Shown here piece after piece: positions 9,823 through 18,205 of a DNA stretch of 64,000 nt. The notes under the pieces are model-generated. The model was not told where the DNA came from. It did not search any database and saw only the letters and a program-made list of their open reading frames with translations. This stretch comes from Bin55 sp009840545 (GTDB lineage: Bacteria; Pseudomonadota; Gammaproteobacteria; Pseudomonadales; Azotimanducaceae), in contig OZ242357.1 in NCBI GenBank assembly GCA_965208815.1, positions 3,100,001 to 3,164,000 of the forward strand. The letters are read 5' to 3'. How positions within the stretch are numbered: the stretch's first letter is position 1; every line of letters begins with the position of its first letter. The position numbers were made by a program, and so were the translations under genes.

Positions 9823-11534
9823 TCCGATCTACGCATACCTGGTCTCCAGAACAGCAATAGAAGCAAGACCATTGCTCCAAGAATGCAATAGAGGATCACG
9901 AGCCAAGTTCTGACTCCGAAGAAGGCGACATCTGCTTGAACCGTAATGGGTTGATTGTCGATTCGCACCCGATTGCTATCGGCGAGTACCGTAAGAAAAC
10001 CGTCCTCATCGATAGTGGAATAGACAAAGCCGACGACAAAGTCGTTGAGGCTGGCAGAAATGTAAGCGACCGCCCGCCAGCTCGGCTCGTCTCCTGTTTC
10101 TGTACCCAGCGGTGTCAGCACAACGGAACCTTGACCCAGTGCAACCTGCAGTCCTCGCCAAATGTCTGGAAACTTGTTCAAACTCAATCTTGGCAAGACC
10201 ATATCGAAGCCCTCGGGTGGATTGTCAGGATCCACTCTGGCTTCAACCTCCAAGAGAATGCGGTTAGATAGAAGCCGTAATGAAGCGTGGCCCGGTTCCT
10301 GAATTGGTACGAGAGTAATTGGTATTGGGTCAAATCTTGATGGGGGGCCTCCAAGGCGACCAGCCATCTCCAATGAGTCGTGGAGGTCTTGAATGACTGA
10401 AGTCTCTTGTGCTGTCAATGCGTCTAACTTATCGAGGTTTTCAGCAATCTTAAGTAGGAAATCTTCCAACAATTCGGTGGGCGGTAAATTCTTGTCCAAG
10501 TAATCTTGAAGTTCGCTAATGTAAATCATCAGCGCACCAAGCAAAGACGGTAAATCTGTGTCCTCAAGTGGGAGGCTAGTCTCCGGCTGAACCAGCGATT
10601 GGGGATCTGCCAATCGAAGTTGAAAGGTGTTTTGATTGGAACTATCCGCTCCAGGTGTTCCTACACCACTGGAACCGAAATTACCGCTTGAATTTGGCAT
10701 CATCGCATCGGGAAAACTACCCATTGCACTTGGATCCATGGGACCTTGACCAATCCCCAAGCTTGAGCCTTCTGGAATATCCGTTGAGTCCAGGCCGGAA
10801 CCGCAGTCCATACCAGGTGGACAATCGCCCATGGTTTCTGGAGGCCAGGCTCCACTTGAATCGCCGTCGGCATCCCCACCTCCACCTTCAAGTAGTTCTT
10901 CAAAGAGCGAATTGACTTGGGAGTCACCGCCAGATGCGCCTCCTTGGCCAACACAGTCTTCAAAACTCATGCCGGGCGGACAGTCTCCGGGAGCTCCGGA
11001 TCCCAAAGCGCCGCCTTTGCCCCCCATGAAGTGCCAGTGCCAAATGCGAATTCCGTGGTCTCGCAGAATGGACATGAGCAAGTAATACGTTCCTACATCA
11101 TAGATGTCGCCTCGGATACTCCCACGCGCGGTCGTAGGTAGTCGATAAAGAAAGTCGTCGAGAGTATTGGGCGTTTGAAGTAGCTCTCCCCTTGTCCACA
11201 CAGTACCAGAGTAGGGATCTCGTACCACATTGCGATGGAATTCCAGCACGGGCATGATTTCAGGATGCCAAACTTGATCTTGCGGCGAGTTTTCATAGTC
11301 GTGCAGCAGTGCCGGCGGACTCGCAGCCATCTTATTCAGGACAAGCGATGTGCTGAATTCACGGGTCATGACGACACCTATTTCCTGAACCTTTTCTGTG
11401 TAGCGTTCTTCCTTCTCGGCTCGGGCAGCGATGCTCAAAACGATCACGATAACGAGTACAGCCACTCCGTTGGCAAGAATGTCGACAAGCGCAACTCCAG
11501 CGAAGTTAGGAATTCGAGAAGCCGAAGAGGTCAC
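9819..11534 (-). CDS. Large double-anchored envelope protein of the channel operon, unknown function
   Basis: 571 residues. An N-terminal helix (GVALVDILANGVAVLVIVIV) and a C-terminal helix (WLVILYCILGAMVLLLLLFW) flank a large extracytoplasmic part. That part has a Gly/Ser/Asp/Met-rich low-complexity centre (about 170-300) with the motif DCPPGM twice, then a helical stretch (LEDFLLKIAENLDKLDALTA) and a beta-rich C-terminal region. The N-terminus (FAGVALVDILANGVAVL) resembles the start of ExbD/MotB-type stator subunits, where an Asp lies in the helix. It overlaps its neighbours on both sides by four bases. No named family recognised. Confidence 0.75.
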   Translation of the reverse strand: MTSSASRIPNFAGVALVDILANGVAVLVIVIVLSIAARAEKEERYTEKVQEIGVVMTREFSTSLVLNKMAASPPALLHDYENSPQDQVWHPEIMPVLEFHRNVVRDPYSGTVWTRGELLQTPNTLDDFLYRLPTTARGSIRGDIYDVGTYYLLMSILRDHGIRIWHWHFMGGKGGALGSGAPGDCPPGMSFEDCVGQGGASGGDSQVNSLFEELLEGGGGDADGDSSGAWPPETMGDCPPGMDCGSGLDSTDIPEGSSLGIGQGPMDPSAMGSFPDAMMPNSSGNFGSSGVGTPGADSSNQNTFQLRLADPQSLVQPETSLPLEDTDLPSLLGALMIYISELQDYLDKNLPPTELLEDFLLKIAENLDKLDALTAQETSVIQDLHDSLEMAGRLGGPPSRFDPIPITLVPIQEPGHASLRLLSNRILLEVEARVDPDNPPEGFDMVLPRLSLNKFPDIWRGLQVALGQGSVVLTPLGTETGDEPSWRAVAYISASLNDFVVGFVYSTIDEDGFLTVLADSNRVRIDNQPITVQADVAFFGVRTWLVILYCILGAMVLLLLLFWRPGMRRSE

Positions 11535-12079
11535 GGCAGGTCCTCAACATGATCCTGAATGTACTCAGGAATGTCATCAAGCATCACGGACTTGAGGAAT
11601 TCGTTGTCCGCTATGACCCAGCCAATCCGCAAAGGTCGGTAGGGCCACATGTCATACAAGCAATTACGTGCCACAGTCATTGTTGCGATGCTTCCTTCGA
11701 GCAGAAAGAACAACAATTGATCGTCTCCGTCTCCGTACACACGTTCTGCATAGCGACGAAACGCGCTGCCAGGCTTACAGATGTCATCGCGGGCAACACC
11801 TTCGGCGGTTTCCACGATGCGCACAGCTTCCGGAAACACAATGATCGAATAGCCGGAACTGCCGTCCATGCGTTCAATGCGATAGTGGCCCTCGGTCGTG
11901 GACTCACTGATTCGTTCTCGAACAGCCGCTTCCGAAACCACGTTGACAACGAGAAGGAACACAAGCATCAGTGCAAACATGCCGCCGAATACGGCCATCA
12001 TTGGTGCACTGTTTTCCTCTTGCTGCGAGATTCCCGCAGTGCTGTTTCGAGAGGAACTACTGTGAGTTTCAGTGAACAC
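11531..12079 (-). CDS. ExbD/TolR-like single-helix protein of the channel operon
   Basis: 182 residues: a short Ser/Asn-rich cytoplasmic tail, one helix at about 27-48 (MMAVFGGMFALMLVFLLVVN), then a periplasmic domain with two Cys. Position between a MotA/TolQ/ExbB channel gene and a double-anchored gene, together with N-in/C-out topology, suggests the stator partner. The usual channel Asp is not seen inside this helix, so proton coupling may rest on the next protein's N-terminal helix, or not occur. Its start overlaps the upstream channel gene by 11 bases and its end overlaps the downstream gene by four. Confidence 0.7.
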   Translation of the reverse strand: MFTETHSSSSRNSTAGISQQEENSAPMMAVFGGMFALMLVFLLVVNVVSEAAVRERISESTTEGHYRIERMDGSSGYSIIVFPEAVRIVETAEGVARDDICKPGSAFRRYAERVYGDGDDQLLFFLLEGSIATMTVARNCLYDMWPYRPLRIGWVIADNEFLKSVMLDDIPEYIQDHVEDLP

Positions 12080-13106
12080 GTACGTTTTCGCGCAGATATC
12101 GTTCTAGTGAGGTCAATGTACGTTCTTCACCACGCTGAACAAGTGCGAGTAGAAGAGCCAATGCAATGCTGAGTGAAAGTGCAATGAGCGTAGTGTCGAA
12201 CGCGATGCCCAACGGTGAAATTGCGGCTCCAAGTTCGCTTGACAAGCCACTGAGTCCTGATTCGGACGAAATGATTCCTCGAATGCCATCTGCGGCTAGA
12301 GAAATGCCAAGGACAGTTCCGATGAAACCCAAGACAGGTGTCGCAAAGCTTATGTAACGAGGCACGAGATAAGACTCGTCGTGTCGTCGCCAAAGGAACT
12401 GAAGCTGAACATCTAGACTGTCGGCATCGCGAGCTACGTTTCGTACCCTATCAATGTTCGAGTTTGCGACCGGTCCGTCGTCGTTTTCCCATTTGTTCAT
12501 CGACAATCGAAGAAAAAATGCATTCCACCATTTGCTGAGTAATAGAAGCACTCCCCAATAGAAGATAAACACGGTCACAGGCGGAATGATCCCTCTGCTA
12601 AGGAAACGCTGGGTTACGTTGTGAGCAATTTCTACAACTCCTTCAATCCATTCCATTAAGAGCAAGGTTCCCGCACAAAGGATGAGTGCAGTAACCATCG
12701 TCAGGTATAGACTGGGTCCCCCAAGAAATCGAGCCAACCACTCCAACGCGTCAGTCTGACGCATCGAGGCAGCTTCAATCCACAGGCCTGTTATATATAG
12801 CGCAATGGCCACGACGAACAAGGGTGCGAGCCGCGAGGTCCATGATCCACTCTCGCCTTGGAAAATGATCTCTAACGCGGGCAGTGCAAAGGTGATTGCT
12901 ACTGCGGACAAACCGACCATTCCTGTGTAGCCGAGCGAGAGAAGTAACGTTCGTCGTGTCGTGCGCCACGAATAAAGGCCACCGACCACCACGATCGCAA
13001 GAATAATGGGTATTGCCGCAAGCACTATCGGTTGGTTGAATGCTTGAACGACGTTTACTGATACGAGACTTAGTAGTAACAGATATAGGATTGCGGCTAT
13101 AACCAC
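12069..13106 (-). CDS. MotA/TolQ/ExbB-type proton-channel protein
   Basis: 345 residues from GTG at 13106, with AAGGA six bases upstream. About six hydrophobic segments precede a cytoplasmic stretch (KWENDDGPVANSNIDRVRNV). The last two helices form the family signature (PVLGFIGTVLGISLAADGI; LGIAFDTTLIALSLSIALAL). Known members form five-subunit proton channels that drive TonB, Tol, flagellar or Zorya-type machines. The extra N-terminal helices make it longer than ExbB/TolQ. It is the first gene of the operon running to 8248. A GC-rich IS ends only ~66 bases upstream of the start codon and may have displaced the promoter. Confidence 0.85.
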   Translation of the reverse strand: MVIAAILYLLLLSLVSVNVVQAFNQPIVLAAIPIILAIVVVGGLYSWRTTRRTLLLSLGYTGMVGLSAVAITFALPALEIIFQGESGSWTSRLAPLFVVAIALYITGLWIEAASMRQTDALEWLARFLGGPSLYLTMVTALILCAGTLLLMEWIEGVVEIAHNVTQRFLSRGIIPPVTVFIFYWGVLLLLSKWWNAFFLRLSMNKWENDDGPVANSNIDRVRNVARDADSLDVQLQFLWRRHDESYLVPRYISFATPVLGFIGTVLGISLAADGIRGIISSESGLSGLSSELGAAISPLGIAFDTTLIALSLSIALALLLALVQRGEERTLTSLERYLRENVRVH

Positions 13107-13165
13107 ACTCTATCCTTAGGGCTTTCCGGAAATTAGAGGGAGAATTCGGATTGAAATGGTATCGC

Positions 13166-13172
13166 ATTTAAC
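13166..13172. repeat. Target-site duplication, left side of IS copy 1
   Basis: ATTTAAC here is repeated at 14849-14855 just outside the other terminus. An 8-base reading, ATTTAACC, fits if one C was lost at the left junction (copy 2 elsewhere has a clean 8-base duplication). It marks the insertion point. Confidence 0.75.
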
Positions 13173-14848
13173 CCTTGATATCCGGTTAAGGTCTGCAGAG
13201 GTCGGATTCTAGATCATTCCATCCAACGCCAGATAGTTTTTGCTCTTGAATGGGACGAGGATGCCGCCACGAACGCCGAGTGTGCGCGAGAGTCGACGGG
13301 GAACCGCATATTTCGGCGCGACTGCGCGTTGGTGCGCTGGTTTTGCGAGTTTTGGGACGAACCGATTCGCGGAAGAGCGGAACTCTTCGCCGGTACGTGG
13401 AACATGTCGCCGCTACGTCAGTCTCGATGTCGCCCGACGCGGCGCTCAGCTTGCGACGGTCTCCCCGAAGCTGTCCGCGGCATGAAGCAGCCAGGCCAGC
13501 TCCCAGTTCGAGCGCGCGAAGTTCAGATACAGACGACGGCCGGTGCGCACCAGCACGGCCACCGTGCGCATCAGGTGCCGGATGACGTAGCCGAGGCTGC
13601 GGCTCCGCGCCTCCTTGGGCAGCATGCGGTGCTGGACGGCCCGCACCAGCAGCTGGGCGATCAGGGCGCACTCGTAGTACGCCTGGTTCGCCCGGAACCC
13701 CATGCAGCGGGGATGGTGCAGGTTCATCTCCCGCAGCGGGCCCTTGAACGCGTTCTCCTGCCCCTGCTTGCCGCGATGGCGGAGCACCAGCTCCTTCAGG
13801 TCGAGATCGTCGCGCGACACCAGGATCACGGTGTGCCGCGGAAACAGCAGCCGCTCCCCGCCGACCACTTCTTGGCGCACCACCACGTAGGTCTGCATGT
13901 TGCGCCACCGCGTCGGGCGATGCGTGATCAGCGCCGCCCTCTCGTGCTCGTTGATCTCCTCCCAGTCCGCGTCCAGGATCGGTCGCTTGGCGACCTCCGA
14001 GGTCACGCTGACCGAGTAGTCCCAGCCCCGGTCCTCGAAGTGCTCCACCACGTCCCTGCGGTAGTAGGCGTTGTCCATGCGCCCCCACACCGGAACGCCC
14101 GCCAGCAGCGGCTCGACGTCGCGCTCCACCTGCTCGAGCCAGCCGTGGGCGGGATGGGTGTTGCCCGACCGAAGACGACCGCTCACCTGGACGTGCCCGA
14201 CGAAGGCGGCCGCCAGCTGGTAGCCGGTCTCCCCCTGGTAGTCCCTGGCCGCCCCCTCGAAGCGTCCGCCCCGCACCTCGATCTGCGTGGAGTCCAGAAA
14301 CAGCGGCACGTAGCCCAGCTCGTCGAGAAAGTGCCGCGCCATCCCCGGAACCACCTCCTGCGCCATCTTGCGGCCCACCGCCCGCAGCGCGGCGACGTCC
14401 GTATCCTCGAAGCGGGCCAGATGCTCCCCCACCCGGCGAGGGCTCGGACGCTCCGTGAGACCCAGCAGCTCGCACGCCGTCCGGTCCCATCCCAGAACCT
14501 CCAGATCCGACAGGGCACCGTTCCCCAGGGCCAGCGAGGCGATCAGCGACCACGTCCTCTCGGCGTCCGGAACCCCCCGTCGCCGTCGCTTCAGAGAGCG
14601 CAGACCCGAGAGCTCGCGAAACAGATCCAGTCGACGCGCCATGCGCGAAAGAAAGCACAGTCCCCCCGATCCCGTGAGATGGTGATTGCTGAAATCGACC
14701 TCGACGCGACGGGGATTTGTTATCATGCTCATACGCCTCCGGTGCGCACCTGACAGGTGAGTTGTTTTGGAATCGCTATTTTAGCGAAACGACCTGTTAT
14801 GAGCGCGCCGGATTTTCTTTGGCAATTTCGCTTAACCGGATATCAAGG
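13173..14848 (-). mobile_element. Complete GC-rich insertion sequence, copy 1 (IS1380-like)
   Basis: The element is bounded by perfect 18-base inverted repeats CCTTGATATCCGGTTAAG (13173-13190 and 14831-14848) with a 7-8 base target duplication. It carries one transposase on the minus strand and a ~250-base non-coding tail at the left end that is conserved in copy 2 (47576-47848). Its GC content is visibly higher than that of flanking genes, which suggests recent transfer. Family is assigned from the transposase; the 8-base duplication is longer than usual for IS1380, so the placement is tentative. Confidence 0.9.
13446..14732 (-). CDS. DDE transposase of IS copy 1 (IS1380-like)
   Basis: 428 residues from ATG at 14732, close behind GGAGG. 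DDE features: an LFLDSTQIEVRG strand (first Asp), VWGRMDNAYYRRDVVEHF (second Asp) and RHRGKQGQENAFKGPL (Glu region), followed by ANQAYYECALIAQLL as in IS1380-type enzymes. Compared with copy 2, eight residues (about AAQVLEDA) are missing after KRPILDA. The DNA shows a 24-base in-frame deletion between GGACGCGG direct repeats. The frame is otherwise intact, so activity is possible but not assured. Confidence 0.9.
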   Translation of the reverse strand: MSMITNPRRVEVDFSNHHLTGSGGLCFLSRMARRLDLFRELSGLRSLKRRRRGVPDAERTWSLIASLALGNGALSDLEVLGWDRTACELLGLTERPSPRRVGEHLARFEDTDVAALRAVGRKMAQEVVPGMARHFLDELGYVPLFLDSTQIEVRGGRFEGAARDYQGETGYQLAAAFVGHVQVSGRLRSGNTHPAHGWLEQVERDVEPLLAGVPVWGRMDNAYYRRDVVEHFEDRGWDYSVSVTSEVAKRPILDADWEEINEHERAALITHRPTRWRNMQTYVVVRQEVVGGERLLFPRHTVILVSRDDLDLKELVLRHRGKQGQENAFKGPLREMNLHHPRCMGFRANQAYYECALIAQLLVRAVQHRMLPKEARSRSLGYVIRHLMRTVAVLVRTGRRLYLNFARSNWELAWLLHAADSFGETVAS

Positions 14849-14991
14849 ATTTAACCAAATGGCCATGTAGCGATGTGTTTTCCTTTAGATTAGAAGAATT
14901 GGAATCGGTTCGGGAGTTGAATACATTTGGTTAAGATGGCACTCGTCAGTGCCAAAGTGGCAATCTTTAGAGTCGGGACGGAGTTATAGAC

Positions 14992-16644
14992 ATGAAGAGT
15001 GCTTTGTATGGGTTGGTAGGTGCAACTAGAACCCGCTTGTTGATCGCGGGCACATTGCTCTCGGCAATCATTGCGGTGAACCCAAGTGTGGCTGCAGAAG
15101 AGTCTGAGTCGTCCGATGAAGCGCCGGGTCTTACTGTTGAGACGAATGCCGGTAAAGTGCGAGGACAGCTGGAGGACGAATCGGTACGAGTGTTCAAGGG
15201 TATACCGTTTGCGGCTCCTCCGGTGGGGGACCTGCGTTGGAGTGAGCCTCGACCTGCAGAGAGCTGGAACGGAGTTCGAGATGCAACGGAGTTCGGAGCG
15301 GATTGCATGCAGCCCGCTGGTGGTATCGGTTCTAGCCAAGCCGAGAAGTCGGAGGATTGCCTCTACCTAAATATTTGGTCGGTTGAAAGGGACGAACCTC
15401 AACCGGTCATGGTCTGGATCCACGGCGGAGGATTTAGCTTTGGTAGTGGAGCCAATGAGGGTTACGACGGTACAGAATTCGCGAAGTCCGGCGTCGTTTT
15501 AGTGACGATTAATTACCGACTGGGCCTTGCAGGATTCTTTGCACACCCTGGCTTGAGTGAAGAATCGGAAATGGGGATTTCGGGTAACCAAGGAATCCAC
15601 GACCAACTTGCCGCTCTTATATGGGTTCAGGAAAACATCGCCGCATTCGGCGGTGATCCCAACAACGTTACGATCTTTGGAGAGTCAGCCGGATCCATGA
15701 GTGTCTGCTATTTAATTGCAACTCCTCTGTCCAAAGGACTGTTCCAAAAGGCTATTGGACAGTCTGGAGGTTGTTTCAACAAACACCCAACACTGGATGA
15801 TCCACTAGAAAATCCCGAGCAGACTCGAGGTGAACTTGCCGGAGGCGGCCATGCTGCTGGTGTAGTCATGGCCCAAGCACTTGGCGCTACAGGAGAAGGG
15901 ATTGAAGCTATTGAAGAACTGCGAGAAATGGACTGGGGTGCACTTGTTGTGGCGCATCAGCAGAGCGGTGTTTCGTTGTCATGGCGATCAATCTATGTAG
16001 ACGGCTATCTGTTCCCGGATCAAATGGGCAACTTGCTTGGCGCTGATGGAGGCAATCCAGTGCCTTCTCTTGTTGGCTCCAACACCGACGAAGGTACTTG
16101 GCTCTACGCTGGAATCCCCGAGCGCAGTATGGAGGACTGGAAGACATCGGTTCGTGAGAATACGGAAAGGGACGCGGAGAAGTTCATCGAACTGTACATG
16201 GAAGACGCAAGGAAGTCGACTAAGACCGCTTCCCAGCAAATGATCTCGGACGTTGTCTTTGCCTGGGAAATGCGGAAGTGGGCACAGTTGATCACTCAAC
16301 GGGGATCAGATGCGTATATGTATGTCTTTAGTCATGCACCTTTCTTTCCCGGCTTGGGCCCAGAAAGACCTATGGGTGCATACCATGCTGGAGAAATTGC
16401 CTTTGTCTTCAATAACCGGAGTGAAACGAATTGGAATGAAGACGATCACATGGTTGCAGATCTAATGCATGCCTATTGGGTGAATTTCGCGAAGACTGGA
16501 TCGCCAAACGGAAACGGTCTTCCAACTTGGCCCGTTTACGACGCTGACCTTGACAATGCATTGGAAATAAACGCGAATCCGGAAACCATCAAGGGATGGC
16601 GCAAGGCGAAATTGGACGGTTGGGAATCTATAGTCGAGTACTAA
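14992..16644 (+). CDS. Type B carboxylesterase/lipase family, exported
   Basis: 550 residues from ATG at 14992 (CGGAG nine bases upstream), with a signal peptide (LLIAGTLLSAIIAVNPSVAA). The alpha/beta-hydrolase catalytic triad is visible: Ser232 in FGESAGS, Glu367 in GSNTDEGTW, His465 in GAYHAGEIA. The oxyanion motif is WIHGGGFSFGSG at about 142-153. Family enzymes hydrolyse carboxylic esters; the substrate is unknown. Periplasmic or secreted. The IS end lies ~140 bases upstream, so its original promoter region may have been altered. Confidence 0.92.
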   Translation: MKSALYGLVGATRTRLLIAGTLLSAIIAVNPSVAAEESESSDEAPGLTVETNAGKVRGQLEDESVRVFKGIPFAAPPVGDLRWSEPRPAESWNGVRDATEFGADCMQPAGGIGSSQAEKSEDCLYLNIWSVERDEPQPVMVWIHGGGFSFGSGANEGYDGTEFAKSGVVLVTINYRLGLAGFFAHPGLSEESEMGISGNQGIHDQLAALIWVQENIAAFGGDPNNVTIFGESAGSMSVCYLIATPLSKGLFQKAIGQSGGCFNKHPTLDDPLENPEQTRGELAGGGHAAGVVMAQALGATGEGIEAIEELREMDWGALVVAHQQSGVSLSWRSIYVDGYLFPDQMGNLLGADGGNPVPSLVGSNTDEGTWLYAGIPERSMEDWKTSVRENTERDAEKFIELYMEDARKSTKTASQQMISDVVFAWEMRKWAQLITQRGSDAYMYVFSHAPFFPGLGPERPMGAYHAGEIAFVFNNRSETNWNEDDHMVADLMHAYWVNFAKTGSPNGNGLPTWPVYDADLDNALEINANPETIKGWRKAKLDGWESIVEY

Positions 16645-16820
16645 GCGAACGACTTCTGAGCAGATGAGATTTTCAGTCGGTTAACTCGATTTCAATTCGG
16701 AGTCTGGAGCTAAGACTGCCGACGTAGAGTTTGTCAATGTTCAAGAATGCACCAATAGGGCCGGGAATTCACCTCGTCAAGTCCTAAACCGACAGTGGGG
16801 TCTCGCAATCCGTAGCGGTT

Positions 16821-17873
16821 TTGCTAGGATTTACAGCCCTCTCCAGCCCCTGCACTCACGTGGACTACCCCAAACAGCCTGATACTTACGCCAGCATCTT
16901 CAGGACTGAAACTGATGTGCAACTTCCGGCAAAACCGGACAATCGCACTCGCTACATGTACTTCAAGACTATCGCACGAGGCGGAAAGTGTGTCATTAGC
17001 TCTTGCAAAGATCTTCACCTGAGACGTACAGTTTGCTACAAGACGTTGCGACCTGAACTCGCCAAGAATCCTGCGGAACAAGAGAGATTCTTGCGCGAAG
17101 CGCGAATTACTGCGATGCTGCAGCACCCCAATACGATACCGACCTACGAACTAGGCCGAGATGTGCGTGGAAACTATTACTTCACCATGAAGTTGGTTCA
17201 TGGTTCAACACTCCGTGAGTTGATCCAGCGATGCATCGAACGCCGAACTCACCAAGTCGAGGGATTTGGACTTCCCAGACTCATCGAAATCCTCATGCAA
17301 GTGTGCCACGCAACACATTACGCCCATATTCACGGAGTCGTACACAGAGACATCAAACCCGAGAATGTGCTGGTCGGGGACTTTGGCGAGGTCATGTTGC
17401 TAGATTGGGGCACAGCCAAGGTATGGGATGACAGCAGTAGGTCAAATGTCCATGAGGACATGCTTTCTCCCGAATTCAAGCTTGCAAAAATCGACATAAG
17501 CGATTCAAACATTGAGCTGACCCGTCGTGCCCCGCTGGATGGTACTCCGCCGCACATGTCAACGGAGCAACTGCTCGATCCTCTAGATATTGACCACAGA
17601 ACTGACATCTACAGTATTGGTACTGTTCTGTATGAGATTCTGACGTTGCGGCGAATGTTTCGGGGAGAGGACGTGGAATCGGTTTTGGAACGCATTCGAA
17701 ATCGAGATTTTGTGCCACCGCGAGAGCGAAGTCCAAATTTGGACATTCCAATCGAACTGGAGGATATTTGTCTACGATGCACTTTGCTCAACCGAGAGGA
17801 GAGGTTTCAATCGGTAGACACTCTCATCTCCGAACTTGAACGATGGACGCACCAAGCCAGAGCAGCTAGCTAA
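16821..17873 (+). CDS. Hanks-type Ser/Thr protein kinase, cytosolic
   Basis: A single kinase domain fills nearly the whole protein. A Gly loop (FKTIARGGKCVISS), Lys74 in VCYKTL, Glu93 in FLREARI, catalytic HRDIKPENVL and activation-segment LLDWGTAKVW (DWG instead of DFG) are visible, then GTPPHMSTEQL and DIYSIGTVLYEILT. There is no membrane anchor, PASTA or other sensor domain. DWG and the layout resemble kinases common in planctomycetes and some gammaproteobacteria. The TTG start at 16821 is uncertain; a start near residue 14 (GTG) or 46 (ATG) would keep most of the domain. Partner and substrate are unknown. Confidence 0.85.
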   Translation: MLGFTALSSPCTHVDYPKQPDTYASIFRTETDVQLPAKPDNRTRYMYFKTIARGGKCVISSCKDLHLRRTVCYKTLRPELAKNPAEQERFLREARITAMLQHPNTIPTYELGRDVRGNYYFTMKLVHGSTLRELIQRCIERRTHQVEGFGLPRLIEILMQVCHATHYAHIHGVVHRDIKPENVLVGDFGEVMLLDWGTAKVWDDSSRSNVHEDMLSPEFKLAKIDISDSNIELTRRAPLDGTPPHMSTEQLLDPLDIDHRTDIYSIGTVLYEILTLRRMFRGEDVESVLERIRNRDFVPPRERSPNLDIPIELEDICLRCTLLNREERFQSVDTLISELERWTHQARAAS

Positions 17874-17944
17874 TCGGCCCGTACATGGGAGTGTGTTCCT
17901 CTCTTTGCTAAGATAGCTTCGCTTGCCGAATTGAGGAAAATCGG

Positions 17945-18163
17945 ATGGACGTGAAGATCACATATTGCAATTCTTGAGGCTACAAACCTAAAGCGGCCAG
18001 TTTGGCTGCAAAACTAGAGAGCGAACTTCAAGCTAGCGTCGAACTGATTGCTGGAGGCGGCGGGATCTTTGATGTGGATGTCAACGGATCAATCGTTTAC
18101 TCGAAGCATCAGACCGGCGAATTTCCGGACGAAACATCGCTAGTCGATCAACTTCGCGCCTAA
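17945..18163 (+). CDS. SelW/Rdx-family selenoprotein with in-frame UGA (Sec)
   Basis: 72 residues from ATG at 17945 (TGAGG upstream) to TAA at 18161-18163, reading through TGA at 17975-17977 as selenocysteine. The product starts MDVKITYCNSU, then GYKPKAASLAAKLESEL, VELIAGGGGIFDVDVNG and SKHQTGEFPDE. This is the SelW/Rdx thioredoxin-like fold with the CxxU redox motif (Cys8, Sec11), full length for the family. A stem-loop fitting a bacterial SECIS follows the UGA. Family role: thiol-based redox. selA, selB, selC and selD are not in the window. The alternative is a nonsense mutation of a Cys codon, but the conserved frame after the UGA and the SECIS-like hairpin argue against it. Confidence 0.85.
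17978..18009 (+). promoter_or_regulatory. Candidate bacterial SECIS element
   Basis: Directly after the UGA there are 15 bases and then GCGGCC-AGTTT-GGCTGC (17993-18009): six pairs including one G-U, and a five-base loop with G in the second position. The loop starts 21 bases after the UGA. This fits the published bacterial SECIS rule (stem, small loop with G in the first two positions, 16-37 bases from UGA), which recruits SelB. Confidence 0.7.
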
Positions 18164-18205
18164 GCAAGTTTCATCAAAGCAGATCGATTCGTGAATCGGC
18201 GTCGG

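Noticed and set aside
8248..11534. Idea that the FGE-fold protein converts Cys to formylglycine in the repeated DCPPGM motif of its neighbour (similar to CxPxR)
   Set aside because: Neither FGE domain has the catalytic Cys pair before the final GFR, and the motif ends in Met instead of Arg. A binding role is more likely.
13186..14753. Long ORFs opposite or out of frame to the IS transposases (also 44788-45945 and 46340-47835)
   Set aside because: They are shadows in high-GC DNA: repetitive Arg/Ala/Gly composition, no domains, and they overlap clear transposases.
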